In this document: in pieces, positions 8,051 to 16,973 of the stretch
Position numbering within the stretch: position 1 is the first letter of the stretch
Layout: every line of letters begins with the position of its first letter
The notes under the pieces: generated by a model
The model's database searches: none
Told to the model about the DNA's origin: nothing
What the model saw: the letters and a program-made list of their open reading frames with translations, nothing else
Translations under genes and position numbers: made by a program
Assembly (NCBI RefSeq): GCF_050589705.1
Contig: NZ_JBNGOT010000008.1
Span: 1-64,000, forward strand
DNA: 64,000 nt
Direction: 5' to 3'
Source of the DNA: Sunxiuqinia rutila
GTDB taxonomy: Bacteria > Bacteroidota > Bacteroidia > Bacteroidales > Prolixibacteraceae

Positions 8051-8818
8051 ATGCTAAGTAAAAATAAAATAAAATTTATCCAGTCGTTGAACCGGAAAAA
8101 AACACGCGAAAAAGAAGGTGTTTTTTTAGTAGAAGGAAACAAACTTGTACTGGAAGCCATCGCCTCCCCTTTTCGGGTAAGACTCTTAATAGGTACTGCT
8201 AAGTTTTTTGAATCACATCAACTCTCTTCCAACGTAGCTGACGAACAGATCGAATGCACTTCGGATGAAATCCGCAAAGCCAGCTTACAGCAAGCCCCAC
8301 AGCAAGCAATTGCTGTGGTTGAAATGCCCTCCCCCCAGTTTAGCCTAACCCAGCTCAATGAAGAATTTTCATTGGCACTTGATTTCATTCAAGACCCCGG
8401 CAACTTGGGGACAATCATCCGGATTGCCGACTGGTTTGGTATCAGAAACCTGATTTGCTCGACCAATACCGCAGATTGTTTCAACCCCAAGGTCATTCAA
8501 TCGAGCATGGGCGCCATTTTTCGTGTGCAGGTTCACTACCTCGACCTGGAAAAACTGCTCATCGAAGCAAAGCAGTCGCAATTACCCGTTTATGGCACCT
8601 TCCTGGAAGGTGAAAACATATACACTTCTGAGCTAACTCCTCATGGCATCCTGATATTGGGCAACGAAGGCAACGGCATTTCACCCGAGGTTGAGAAATT
8701 GGTTCAGCAAAAACTGCACATCCCTTCATTTGCTTTGGGCACTGAAGGTTCCGAATCGCTCAATGTAGCCAGCGCTGCCTCCATTTGTTGTTCGGAGTTC
8801 AAGCGCAGAACCTATTAA
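8051..8818 (+). CDS. TrmH/SpoU-family RNA 2'-O-methyltransferase
   Basis: A 255-residue SPOUT methyltransferase. An N-terminal substrate-binding domain (KFIQSLNRKKTREKEGVFLVEG) is followed by the three SpoU motifs: FIQDPGNLGTIIRIADWFG, LILGNEGNGIS and ESLNVASAASIC, which form the trefoil-knot AdoMet site. Such enzymes methylate the 2'-hydroxyl of rRNA or tRNA riboses; the target is not evident. The start is placed at ATG 8051 because the family begins MLSKNKIKFIQSL; eleven codons of open frame before it belong to the promoter region shared with tamL. Confidence 0.9.
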   Translation: MLSKNKIKFIQSLNRKKTREKEGVFLVEGNKLVLEAIASPFRVRLLIGTAKFFESHQLSSNVADEQIECTSDEIRKASLQQAPQQAIAVVEMPSPQFSLTQLNEEFSLALDFIQDPGNLGTIIRIADWFGIRNLICSTNTADCFNPKVIQSSMGAIFRVQVHYLDLEKLLIEAKQSQLPVYGTFLEGENIYTSELTPHGILILGNEGNGISPEVEKLVQQKLHIPSFALGTEGSESLNVASAASICCSEFKRRTY

Positions 8819-8894
8819 ATCAGACGGATATATCCAGTCAAAATCGAATACAAACAGGAGCAACGGTATCCATTACTCCTGTAGGATAACAAAA

Positions 8895-8939
8895 AAAGCT
8901 CATCGCAGGCTACTTTGCAGTAACCATTCGATGAGCTTT
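8895..8939. terminator. Bidirectional terminator between the methyltransferase gene and dsbD
   Basis: AAAGCTCATCG (8895-8905) pairs perfectly with CGATGAGCTTT (8929-8939). An A-run precedes it and T-rich sequence follows. It lies between two convergent genes and can serve both. Confidence 0.8.
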
Positions 8940-8961
8940 CTCTTTTGGTGGGAACAGTTAA

Positions 8962-10983
8962 TTAATTCCGCTTTTCAAACTCCTCCAAAGCCCGATCCAG
9001 AAAATCCACAAAATTGTCCGGATTCAAATCATAGGCTTTCGGGTCAACCAACAATTCGCCATTAGTGTCGGTCAGCACATAGTAAGGCTGAGCATTCACG
9101 CCAAATCGTGTAATCTGGAAATCGGCATATTTCTTACCCAAAGTCTTTTTAACTTTTCCGTCGTAGCTTGAAGTTACCCATTCACTTTCAGGCAGCTTCG
9201 ATTTGTCATCAACATAGAGCGCAATAATTACAAACTCATTCTGAAGTCGGGACAACACCCGTGGGTCAGACCACACTGCAGCTTCCATCTCCCGGCAATT
9301 AACACATCCATGCCCGGTAAAGTCAATAAAGACCGGTTTATTCAGCGCCTTGGCACAAGCCAGTCCTTGCTCGTAATCAAAGTAGCCATTCAATCCATGA
9401 GGTAGGTGCAGGAATTCACCAAACTTAGGATCCTCGCACTGCTCGTGTGCTTCATTAAAACCAATACTGGTTCCGGAAGAACTCACCAGGCGCACCTCGT
9501 CGCGAATAATCTCATGCAAGTCAAAGTCGTGCGTACTTTGCGGAGGCATATAACCGGCCAACGCTTTCAATGGCGCACCAAACATTCCGGGAATTAAATA
9601 TATCACAAAGGAGAATGAAGCGATTGCCATCATCAAACGCGGAACAGAAATAAATTTCAAATCACTGTCATGCGAAAACTTCAATTTCCCAAGCAGGTAA
9701 AGCCCCAACAAGGTGAAAATCACAATCCAAATAGCCAGATACACTTCCCGGTCAAGGATTCCCCAGTGATAAGTCTGATCGGCAATACTCAGGAATTTCA
9801 ATCCCAGCGCCAATTCCAGAAATCCCAGCACTACTTTAACCGAATTAAGCCATCCGCCCGACTTGGGCAAATTACTCAACCAGCCCGGGAAAAGTGCAAA
9901 CAAGGTAAATGGCAAGGCAAAAGCCAAGGCAAATCCAAACATCCCCACAATGGGTTTCAATACTGCACCACCAGCCGACTCAACCAAAATTGCTCCAACA
10001 ATTGGGCCCGTGCAGGAGAAGGAAACCAGCACCAGCGTTAAAGCCATAAAGAAAGATCCCAAAAAGCCTCCTTTGTCTACTTGCTTGTCCGAGCGGTTTA
10101 CCAACCAACTTGGCATGACAATTTCAAACATGCCGAAAAAGGAAAAAGCAAACAGCACAAAAATGACAAAGAATAGGATATTTGGAAGCCAGTGAGTGCT
10201 TAACCAGTTGGCCGCATCGGGACCAAAAAGAACAGCCACCAAGGTTCCGACAACTGTATAAATTGCAATGATGGAAAACCCATAAAAAGCAGCATAAAGT
10301 CGCGACTTGATTTTAGACTCACCACTGTGCATAAAGAAAGAAACCGTCATCGGAATCATCGGAAAAACACAAGGTGTAAGAATTGCGGCCAGACCAGCCA
10401 GGAAAGAGAAAAAGAAAAACAGCCACAGAGTTTCTGTCGAACCTTCTTTCCCTTTATCGGTCAATACCCGGGTCGTTTTTTCGCCCTTATCCATCGTTTC
10501 CGGCTGAACGCCCTGATCTGCCCCGGCACCATTTAGCGCAAAGGAAAAGTCAGCCTCGGTGGGGGGCAAACAGGTTTCATCGTCACAACACATAAACTCA
10601 ACATACCCTTCAATTGTCACAGGATCTGAAGTTTTCAGGCGAATAACTTGAACAAACTCTACCTGATCACTAAAATAGCGCAAATCCATCTGAAAGGTCT
10701 TGTCAAACTTTTCAGTTGGCGCTGGATTCTTCTTTAAATCTCCCACAAACTCGAACTGCGAGGTGTCCGCATAATTTATCGAAGTAGCTACCGGACCGCC
10801 ATCGGGCAAGTCCGTGTCATACAAATGCCAGGTATCTTCGATAGTCGCTTTAAAGATAAGCTGAACCTCTTTACCATCCTGTTTCGAATCAAACGACCAT
10901 TTTACCGGCTCCAGGATTTGCGAAAACCCCTGAATGGCAAACAAGAGCAAGAGCGATGTAAGGCAATGTTTTAGTATTTTCAT
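8962..10983 (-). CDS. dsbD: Thiol:disulfide interchange protein DsbD
   Basis: A 673-residue inner-membrane protein that carries electrons from cytoplasmic thioredoxin to periplasmic thiol proteins. A signal peptide (ends QGFSQ, about residue 22) precedes an alpha-type domain with clustered cysteines C132, C133 and C138 (MCCDDETCLPP). The transmembrane domain follows, with its paired cysteines in LTPCVFPMIPM and SFSCTGPIVG. The C-terminal thioredoxin-like gamma domain has a CVNC active site (GHGCVNCREME). All three domains of canonical DsbD are present. It stands alone between two terminators. Confidence 0.93.
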   Translation of the reverse strand: MKILKHCLTSLLLLFAIQGFSQILEPVKWSFDSKQDGKEVQLIFKATIEDTWHLYDTDLPDGGPVATSINYADTSQFEFVGDLKKNPAPTEKFDKTFQMDLRYFSDQVEFVQVIRLKTSDPVTIEGYVEFMCCDDETCLPPTEADFSFALNGAGADQGVQPETMDKGEKTTRVLTDKGKEGSTETLWLFFFFSFLAGLAAILTPCVFPMIPMTVSFFMHSGESKIKSRLYAAFYGFSIIAIYTVVGTLVAVLFGPDAANWLSTHWLPNILFFVIFVLFAFSFFGMFEIVMPSWLVNRSDKQVDKGGFLGSFFMALTLVLVSFSCTGPIVGAILVESAGGAVLKPIVGMFGFALAFALPFTLFALFPGWLSNLPKSGGWLNSVKVVLGFLELALGLKFLSIADQTYHWGILDREVYLAIWIVIFTLLGLYLLGKLKFSHDSDLKFISVPRLMMAIASFSFVIYLIPGMFGAPLKALAGYMPPQSTHDFDLHEIIRDEVRLVSSSGTSIGFNEAHEQCEDPKFGEFLHLPHGLNGYFDYEQGLACAKALNKPVFIDFTGHGCVNCREMEAAVWSDPRVLSRLQNEFVIIALYVDDKSKLPESEWVTSSYDGKVKKTLGKKYADFQITRFGVNAQPYYVLTDTNGELLVDPKAYDLNPDNFVDFLDRALEEFEKRN

Positions 10984-11173
10984 TGTTAACCAATTTCTTT
11001 AATATTTTATTTTGATATGAACACAAATATAAGCAGGAAATGCTGGTTCCGGAAATGACATTCAATCATTTAAAGCCAGCGACATCACAAACGGTTATTT
11101 AAACATTTCAATATCAATATATTTGAATACTTGTTATAAAACCGCAATGATTGTTAACGTTTTTAAACAAAAA

Positions 11174-11200
11174 AAATCCCGAATCTACAATCCGGGATTT
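11174..11200 (-). terminator. Terminator of the rng transcript
   Basis: AAATCCCG (11174-11181) pairs with CGGGATTT (11193-11200). Read on the minus strand it is followed by a long T-run, five bases after the rng stop. Confidence 0.85.
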
Positions 11201-11205
11201 TTTAT

Positions 11206-12756
11206 TTAAAGAATAATCTCTTCTAAATTATCGTCATAAAAATGGTATTCCAGAAAACTATAGGCATTCACACCTTCAATAGTTATTCGTTTGAAATACT
11301 TAAATGACCACTTTCGTTTGATGGAATTAATTCCCTTCGTTAAAAAAGCGGCTACATACGGATGAACTTTCAGCGTCAGACTTTTCTTATTCAAGTCCTT
11401 AAATATGTAATTCACTTTGCTGCTTAATTCATCGGTAAAGAGAATGGTCGGCGTAATTTTTCCAGTGCCTTTACATGTGGGACAAACTTCAGCAGTTTCC
11501 ACATGCTCTTCAGGTCTTACCCGCTGACGGGTGATCTGCATCAAACAGAACTTACTTAATGGAAGTATGTTGTGTTTGGTACGATCAGCGCCCATCGCCT
11601 CTTTCATACGTTCAAAAACCTTTTGTCGGTTTGCGGCTTCATGCATGTCGATAAAATCGATCACGATGATGCCTCCCATATCTCTCAACCTCAACTGTCG
11701 TGCAACTTCCTCAGCTGCTGCCAAATTAACTTCCAGTGCATTGGTTTCCTGATCTACGCCTGCTTTTGAGCGATTGCCGCTGTTAACGTCAATCACGTGG
11801 AAAGCCTCGGTGTGCTCAATGATCAGATACGCTCCGTTTTTAAACGAAACGGTTTTACCAAATGATGCTTTTACTTGCTTGTCGACCCCGTAATAATCGA
11901 AAATCGGTTGTCCACCCGTATAGGTCTTTACAATTTTCTTCTTTTCAGGGGCAATCGTGGCAATGTAATCGGCTACATCTTCTGCCACAGCAGCATCATT
12001 TACGATGATACTGTTAAACGTTGGGGTATAAATATCTCTAAGTAAAGCTGTGGTCCGGTCTATTTCTCCAACAATCAAAGCCGGGGCGGTGGCTTTTTTT
12101 AACTTTTGGAAAGTGGTTTCAAACTTGGCTACCAGTCGTTTCAGTTCCTGGTCGAGTTCAGCAACTCGTTTACCTTCAGCCACCGTTCGGACAATCACAC
12201 CATATTTCTTTGGCTTAATACTTTGAATTAGTCTTTTCAGCCTGTTTTTTTCTTCGGTTGAGCTAATCTTTTGCGAAACACTCACTTTGTCGCTAAAAGG
12301 CATCAACACTAAATTTCGTCCAGCAATTGAAAGCTCGGAGGTCAGCCGGGGTCCTTTGGTTGAAATTGGCTCCTTGGCTATTTGAACCAGAATGTTCTGG
12401 CCTGCTTGCAATACTTCTGTTACTTTTCCCTCCTTGTTGATATCTGGTAAGGAGTGAATTTTTGAGAGTGAAGAAATACGGTTCTTTTTGGAACTGGCAA
12501 TTTTCATGAACTTATTCAAAGTTGAAAATTGAGGTCCCATGTCGAGATAATGCAAAAATGCATCTTTTTCATAACCAACGTCGATGAATGCAGCGTTCAA
12601 GCTCGGCATAATTTTTTTCACCTTGGCTAAATAAATATCGCCAACGGCAAATTTTGCTCCGCTTTTTTCCCTGGTAAGTTCAACTAAGCGTTTATTTTCT
12701 AATAAGGCAATAACGACTTCAGAGGGAGAGACATCAATAATTAGATCGCTACTCAC
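11206..12756 (-). CDS. rng: Ribonuclease G/E family endoribonuclease
   Basis: A 516-residue protein of RNase G length, without the long scaffold tail of RNase E. An S1 RNA-binding domain lies at about residues 35-130 (FAVGDIYLAKVKKIMPSLNAAFIDVGYEKDAF, shown by its ends VGDIYLAKV and AFIDVGYEKDAFL). The catalytic DNase I-like domain has the metal-binding aspartates in FHVIDVNSGNRS and GIIVIDFIDM. The Zn-link CPTCKGTG follows. Family enzymes cut A/U-rich single-stranded RNA in 16S rRNA maturation and mRNA decay. The start is GTG at 12756. It follows hup and the small mS38-like gene on the same strand, with a large hairpin between. Confidence 0.93.
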   Translation of the reverse strand: MSSDLIIDVSPSEVVIALLENKRLVELTREKSGAKFAVGDIYLAKVKKIMPSLNAAFIDVGYEKDAFLHYLDMGPQFSTLNKFMKIASSKKNRISSLSKIHSLPDINKEGKVTEVLQAGQNILVQIAKEPISTKGPRLTSELSIAGRNLVLMPFSDKVSVSQKISSTEEKNRLKRLIQSIKPKKYGVIVRTVAEGKRVAELDQELKRLVAKFETTFQKLKKATAPALIVGEIDRTTALLRDIYTPTFNSIIVNDAAVAEDVADYIATIAPEKKKIVKTYTGGQPIFDYYGVDKQVKASFGKTVSFKNGAYLIIEHTEAFHVIDVNSGNRSKAGVDQETNALEVNLAAAEEVARQLRLRDMGGIIVIDFIDMHEAANRQKVFERMKEAMGADRTKHNILPLSKFCLMQITRQRVRPEEHVETAEVCPTCKGTGKITPTILFTDELSSKVNYIFKDLNKKSLTLKVHPYVAAFLTKGINSIKRKWSFKYFKRITIEGVNAYSFLEYHFYDDNLEEIIL

Positions 12757-12811
12757 AACGTTATTAAAATTTGATTTATAATGTAACTGTTCACATTAGT
12801 TAATAAACGGA

Positions 12812-12844
12812 TTAAACCTAAGGCGCCATGCGCCTTAGGTTTAA
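12812..12844 (-). terminator. 15-bp perfect hairpin between the mS38-like gene and rng
   Basis: TTAAACCTAAGGCGC (12812-12826) and GCGCCTTAGGTTTAA (12830-12844) pair completely around the 3-base loop CAT. It lies 44 bases after the small-gene stop and 56 bases before rng. There is no long T-run after it on the minus strand, so it may be a weak terminator, an RNA-processing site or a stabiliser rather than a classic terminator. Confidence 0.6.
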
Positions 12845-12887
12845 CCAAGATTTTTCTTTTATAGCTATTGCTAAAAAAAGCGTAAGA

Positions 12888-12980
12888 CTATTTCTTTTTC
12901 TTGTGTCTGTTCTTACGTAGTCTCTTTTTACGCTTATGCGTAGACATCTTGTGTCTTTTTCTTTTTTTTCCGCTTGGCAT
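12888..12980 (-). CDS. 30-residue basic protein, AURKAIP1/COX24 (mS38-like) family
   Basis: A very short frame that size-limited gene callers can miss: MPSGKKRKRHKMSTHKRK continuing KRLRKNRHKKKK, 30 residues, over half lysine or arginine. It matches the short AURKAIP1/COX24-domain proteins of Bacteroidota, relatives of mitochondrial ribosomal protein mS38 and the actinobacterial bS22, which sit on small-subunit rRNA. It starts six bases after the hup stop and is therefore probably co-transcribed with hup. Recognition rests on composition, length, the KMSTHKRKKRLRK core and position; the ribosomal role is inferred from the family. Confidence 0.85.
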   Translation of the reverse strand: MPSGKKRKRHKMSTHKRKKRLRKNRHKKKK

Positions 12981-12986
12981 AATGTT

Positions 12987-13271
12987 TTATTTTACTTGGT
13001 CTTTAACTTGAGCAACAAACGTTTTCGCAGGCTTGAAAGCTGGAATGAAGTGCTCTGGAATAATAATTGTTGTATTTTTTGAAATATTGCGTGCTGTTTT
13101 CTCTGCTCTCTTTTTCACGATAAAGCTGCCAAATCCCCGAAGATACACATTTTTTCCTTCAGTCAATGAATCTTTTACAGTTTCCATAAAAGCTTCTACA
13201 GTTTTTTGAACCGTTACTTTCTCGATTCCCGTGTTCTTGCTAATTTCATTAACAATATCTGCTTTAGTCAT
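12987..13271 (-). CDS. hup: HU-family DNA-binding protein
   Basis: A 94-residue bacterial histone-like protein. It starts MTKADIVNEISKNTGIEK, has the GFGSFIVKKRAEKTARN beta-arm region, and ends in the family motif PAFKPAKTF. HU or IHF subunits bend and package DNA. This one is slightly longer than the 90-residue E. coli HU. It diverges from mutY and precedes the mS38-like gene by six bases. Confidence 0.93.
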   Translation of the reverse strand: MTKADIVNEISKNTGIEKVTVQKTVEAFMETVKDSLTEGKNVYLRGFGSFIVKKRAEKTARNISKNTTIIIPEHFIPAFKPAKTFVAQVKDQVK

Positions 13272-13367
13272 CTCTTAAAATATTTAGTTTTCAATAAATT
13301 ATATATTCACATGTTTCGGAGTGCAAAAATAAAAATTATTTAAAAACTTTAAACACCTCAAATGAAT

Positions 13368-13375
13368 TATTTTTG
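13368..13375 (+). promoter_or_regulatory. -7 element of the mutY promoter
   Basis: TATTTTTG matches TAnnTTTG, 26 bases before the mutY ATG. No good TTTG lies at -33. Confidence 0.5.
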
Positions 13376-13401
13376 CAATTCACATAGATTTTAAAGCAGT
13401 T

Positions 13402-14463
13402 ATGACAAAAGATACCTCTTTTTCCCAAAAACTACTCCACTGGTATGAGTTCAACAAACGGGATCTCCCCTGGAGGGAAACCGCTGATCCATATGCTATT
13501 TGGCTATCGGAAATCATCCTGCAACAGACCCGCATTGACCAGGGAATGGCCTATTATATACGTTTTCTGGATGCTTACCCAAGTGTTAACGATTTTGCAA
13601 AAGCATCGGAAGATGAAATATTAAAGCTATGGCAAGGCTTAGGCTACTACTCCCGGGCCCGTAACATGCACCACACAGCCCGGGAAATTGTCTCGCAGCA
13701 CCAAGGTCATTTTCCGGCGGACTACCAAAGCCTGCTTCGCCTAAAAGGTATCGGTGAATATACGGCAGCGGCCATTGCATCTATTGCCTACAATTTACCC
13801 CATGCTGCCGTTGATGGAAATGTCTTCCGGGTTTTGTCACGTATTAATGGTATAGAAACTCCTATAGATACCGGACAAGGGAAAAAGCAATTTACAGCCT
13901 TGGCTAACGAACTTTTGGACCCGCAGCAGGCCGGCAATTTCAACCAAGCCCTAATGGAGTTTGGAGCCACGCTTTGCACACCTAAAAAGCCAGGCTGCGC
14001 AAACTGTCCTTTTAATACGTCCTGCGTTGCACTTAGAAATAAAACAACGGAGTCACTCCCTGTAAAAAAAGGAAAAGTCAAAATAAGAACGCGCTTCTTC
14101 AATTACCTTATTATAAACGATGGCAGCCACACCTACCTTTCCAAGCGCACCTCGAACGACATTTGGAAGAACCTCTACGAGTTCCCACTCACGGAAACCT
14201 CTGACAAAAAGGAGCTTCACCAGACACTTGTCGAAAGTCAACTCATTCTGCCACAGAATGCCAAAATCGAAATCGAGGAGGAAACGCCCTGGCAAAAGCA
14301 AGTTCTCAGCCATCAACACATCTTTTATCGCTTTATCTATTTGAAAATAGGTGGAAAAATAAAACTCCCCTCCTCTGCAATTAAGGTGAATAAAAAAGAT
14401 ATTTTTAACTTTGCTGTTCCAAAGCCAATTGAAAAGGAATTAAACCGAAACAACTGGCTTTGA
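13402..14463 (+). CDS. mutY: A/G-specific adenine DNA glycosylase
   Basis: A 353-residue base-excision repair enzyme that removes adenine mispaired with 8-oxoguanine. The HhH-GPD domain has catalytic E37 (WLSEIILQQTR) and D138 (AAVDGNVFR), the helix-hairpin-helix LKGIGEYTAA, and the 4Fe-4S ligands C192, C199, C202 and C208. All of these fall at the same residue numbers as in E. coli MutY. The C-terminal third is the Nudix-like 8-oxoG recognition domain. Upstream it diverges from hup; downstream comes ssb, a frequent Bacteroidota neighbour. Confidence 0.97.
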   Translation: MTKDTSFSQKLLHWYEFNKRDLPWRETADPYAIWLSEIILQQTRIDQGMAYYIRFLDAYPSVNDFAKASEDEILKLWQGLGYYSRARNMHHTAREIVSQHQGHFPADYQSLLRLKGIGEYTAAAIASIAYNLPHAAVDGNVFRVLSRINGIETPIDTGQGKKQFTALANELLDPQQAGNFNQALMEFGATLCTPKKPGCANCPFNTSCVALRNKTTESLPVKKGKVKIRTRFFNYLIINDGSHTYLSKRTSNDIWKNLYEFPLTETSDKKELHQTLVESQLILPQNAKIEIEEETPWQKQVLSHQHIFYRFIYLKIGGKIKLPSSAIKVNKKDIFNFAVPKPIEKELNRNNWL

Positions 14464-14593
14464 TTTATTCATATTGAACAGGTTATGATTTAAGGCCCCA
14501 AATGGGTAATTCATAAAATTCTTACTAAAACATTGCCTTTCAGAGAGGGAATTTTTGTAAATTTATTATTGTTAATTCTAAAAATCTTTAATT

Positions 14594-15034
14594 ATGTCTG
14601 TAAACAAAGTAATCTTAGTCGGAAATGTCGGTCGCGATCCTGAGGTCAGATACCTGGACAAGGATGTTGCAGTCGCCAACTTCCCACTGGCCACCTCTGA
14701 AAGCTATACCGCCAAAAACGGCGAAAAAGTGACCACAACAGAATGGCACAACATTGTTATTTGGAGAGGCTTGGCCAAGGTCGTCGAGCAGTATGTGAAA
14801 AAAGGAGACCGCCTTTACATTGAAGGTCGTATTCGTACCCGCTCCTGGGAAGACAAAGAGGGCAACAAACGGTACACCACTGAAATATACGGCGACAATA
14901 TGGAAATGCTTGGTGGTTCAAGAAACCAACAGAACAACAACGCCAGCCAACAGCAAAATGCCCAAAACCAACAGGAAAATCAGGTGAGTGAACCCGACTT
15001 CAATCCCAACGAAGAAGACGATCTACCTTTCTAG
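14594..15034 (+). CDS. ssb: Single-stranded DNA-binding protein
   Basis: A 146-residue protein. Residues 1-110 form the OB fold (SVNKVILVGNVGRDPEVRY, TEWHNIVIWRGLAK). A glutamine/asparagine-rich linker follows, then the acidic partner-binding tip EEDDLPF, equivalent to the DDDIPF tail of E. coli SSB. It coats single-stranded DNA in replication, recombination and repair. The gldE start follows 18 bases after its stop, so read-through into the gld genes is likely. Confidence 0.97.
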   Translation: MSVNKVILVGNVGRDPEVRYLDKDVAVANFPLATSESYTAKNGEKVTTTEWHNIVIWRGLAKVVEQYVKKGDRLYIEGRIRTRSWEDKEGNKRYTTEIYGDNMEMLGGSRNQQNNNASQQQNAQNQQENQVSEPDFNPNEEDDLPF

Positions 15035-15052
15035 TAATTAAAATTAATTTAA

Positions 15053-16372
15053 TTGGAAACAGACCCTTTACCGATACTCACAGCAATCACCAGAGATATT
15101 GAATTTTATCCTCTGACAACCGCTGTAATTCTAAGCCTTGCCTTTATACTGATACTCTTGTTCTCTTCGGCCTTGATTTCAGGATCGGAAGTAGCGTATT
15201 TCTCGCTGAATCCGCAAGATCGTGAAAAACTCAAGTCCACTAAAAGCAAGCAGAATCATGCGATATTAAAGAACCTGGAGAACCCGGAAAAGTTATTGGC
15301 GACCATCCTGGTGGCCAATAACTTTGTTAATGTAGGCATTGTTATTCTTTCGGCCTATGCTACCGGCAAACTGTTCAATTTTGAAGCAGCCCCTACCATT
15401 GGATTTATCTTCCAGGTGGTGGTCATTACCTTTGTTCTTCTGCTTTTTGGAGAAATTGTACCTAAAGTTTATGCGAGTAGTCACCCGCTGAGTTTTGCCC
15501 GCTTCATGGCCATTCCTTTAACGGTGCTGGAACGTTTCTTCAGTCCCATCAATGCCATCCTGATTCATTCAACTTCGTTTGTGAATAAACATTTCCAGAA
15601 ACAAACTCAAAACATTTCTGTCAATGAACTTTCGCAAGCACTCGAACTAACACTCGAACATGAACATGCCGAAGACAAGGAAATTTTGGAAGGAATTGTC
15701 AAATTTGGTAATAAAAATGTAGTTGAAATCATGCGCTCACGCGTTGATGTAGAGGCACTTGAAATCAAAGACTCCTACACCAAAGTCATTAATAAAATTA
15801 ACGAATCGGGCTATTCCCGTGTTCCGGTTTATGACGGATCGTTTGACAATATTAAAGGCATTCTTTACATCAAAGACTTACTTCCGCACATTCATAAAAA
15901 GGAAAACTTCAAATGGCAAACCATCATTCGTCCGCCTTTCTATGTTCCTGAAACAAAAAAGATTGATGACTTACTGGAAGAATTCCAGAAAAACAAGGTA
16001 CACATGGCCATCGTGGTTGATGAGTACGGCGGAAGCTCGGGCATTGTCACCCTCGAAGATGTGCTGGAGGAAATTGTGGGCGAAATAGCCGATGAGTTTG
16101 ATGACGACGATAACTATTTCACGAAGATTGCTGAAAACAAATACTTGTTTGATGGGAAAATCCTCCTCAACGACTTCTATAAAGTCACCGGAAGCAATGA
16201 TCATGTTTTTGACGACTACAAAGGAGATGCCGATACCTTGGCCGGACTGATACTGGAACTGAAAGGGGAAATTCCGGACAAACACGAAAAATTAAACTGC
16301 GAAAATTTCGTTTTCACCATTGAAGCAGTGGATAACCGGCGCATCAAAAAAATCAAAGTCGAAATTAACTGA
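15053..16372 (+). CDS. gldE: GldE-like membrane protein (DUF21/CNNM, CBS pair, CorC_HlyC domain)
   Basis: A 439-residue protein. The N-terminal DUF21 region has about four membrane helices (ILSLAFILILLFSSALI and others). A CBS-domain pair (SRVPVYDGSFDNIKGILYIK; HMAIVVDEYGGSSGIVTLED) and a CorC_HlyC domain near the C-terminus follow. Homologues transport or sense Mg2+/Co2+. In Bacteroidota the version directly upstream of gldD is GldE, tied to gliding and type IX secretion. Adjacency to gldD and ssb is the basis for the name. The start appears to be TTG at 15053, since no suitable ATG precedes the first membrane segment. Confidence 0.88.
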   Translation: METDPLPILTAITRDIEFYPLTTAVILSLAFILILLFSSALISGSEVAYFSLNPQDREKLKSTKSKQNHAILKNLENPEKLLATILVANNFVNVGIVILSAYATGKLFNFEAAPTIGFIFQVVVITFVLLLFGEIVPKVYASSHPLSFARFMAIPLTVLERFFSPINAILIHSTSFVNKHFQKQTQNISVNELSQALELTLEHEHAEDKEILEGIVKFGNKNVVEIMRSRVDVEALEIKDSYTKVINKINESGYSRVPVYDGSFDNIKGILYIKDLLPHIHKKENFKWQTIIRPPFYVPETKKIDDLLEEFQKNKVHMAIVVDEYGGSSGIVTLEDVLEEIVGEIADEFDDDDNYFTKIAENKYLFDGKILLNDFYKVTGSNDHVFDDYKGDADTLAGLILELKGEIPDKHEKLNCENFVFTIEAVDNRRIKKIKVEIN

Positions 16373-16394
16373 GACTTCCTAAAAGAATGATCCT

Positions 16395-16970
16395 ATGCAA
16401 AAGCAGTTTTCTCTGATTGTCTTGCTCGTTGTGCTATTGAGCGCTTGCCAAAAAGAATATACCCCCAAACCCCGAGGTTATTTTCGAATTGAGTTTCCGG
16501 AAAAAACCTATCACCGGTTAGGGCAGAATCTTCCCTACTCCTTTGAGGTTGCCGATTACTCCATTCCCCGATCCGCTTCGGACTACACCTACACTTCCGA
16601 TTCGGGCTGGCTAACCATTAGCACGCCAGCCAACAAGGCAGACTTGCACCTGAGCTATGCCCCACTCAACAACGACTTGCAGAAACACCTGGAAGAATCG
16701 CGGCGACTTGCCTACGACCACTCCATCAAGGCAGATGCTATTGAGGAACGCTTATTCATCAACCGGGAACAACATGTCTATGGCACGATTTACTATATTG
16801 AAGGCAATGCTGCTTCGCCCATTCAGTTTTTTTTAACCGACAGCACGGAACACTTTTTGCGGGGAGCGCTTTACATCCGCGAAATCCCAAACATCGACTC
16901 CATTCGACCGGTGATCGACTTTCTGGAGCCCGATGTGATTCGTTTAATTGAAACAACCCACTGGAATTAA
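16395..16970 (+). CDS. gldD: Gliding motility lipoprotein GldD
   Basis: A 191-residue lipoprotein. The signal peptide ends LLSAC with acylated C18, followed by KEYTPKPRGYFRIEFPEKTY, the characteristic GldD opening. GldD is required for gliding in Flavobacterium and is linked to type IX secretion. Its exact mechanism is unknown. The gldE-gldD order matches other Bacteroidota, including non-gliding species. The next gene starts three bases after its stop, implying one transcript. Confidence 0.92.
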   Translation: MQKQFSLIVLLVVLLSACQKEYTPKPRGYFRIEFPEKTYHRLGQNLPYSFEVADYSIPRSASDYTYTSDSGWLTISTPANKADLHLSYAPLNNDLQKHLEESRRLAYDHSIKADAIEERLFINREQHVYGTIYYIEGNAASPIQFFLTDSTEHFLRGALYIREIPNIDSIRPVIDFLEPDVIRLIETTHWN

Positions 16971-16973
16971 CTC

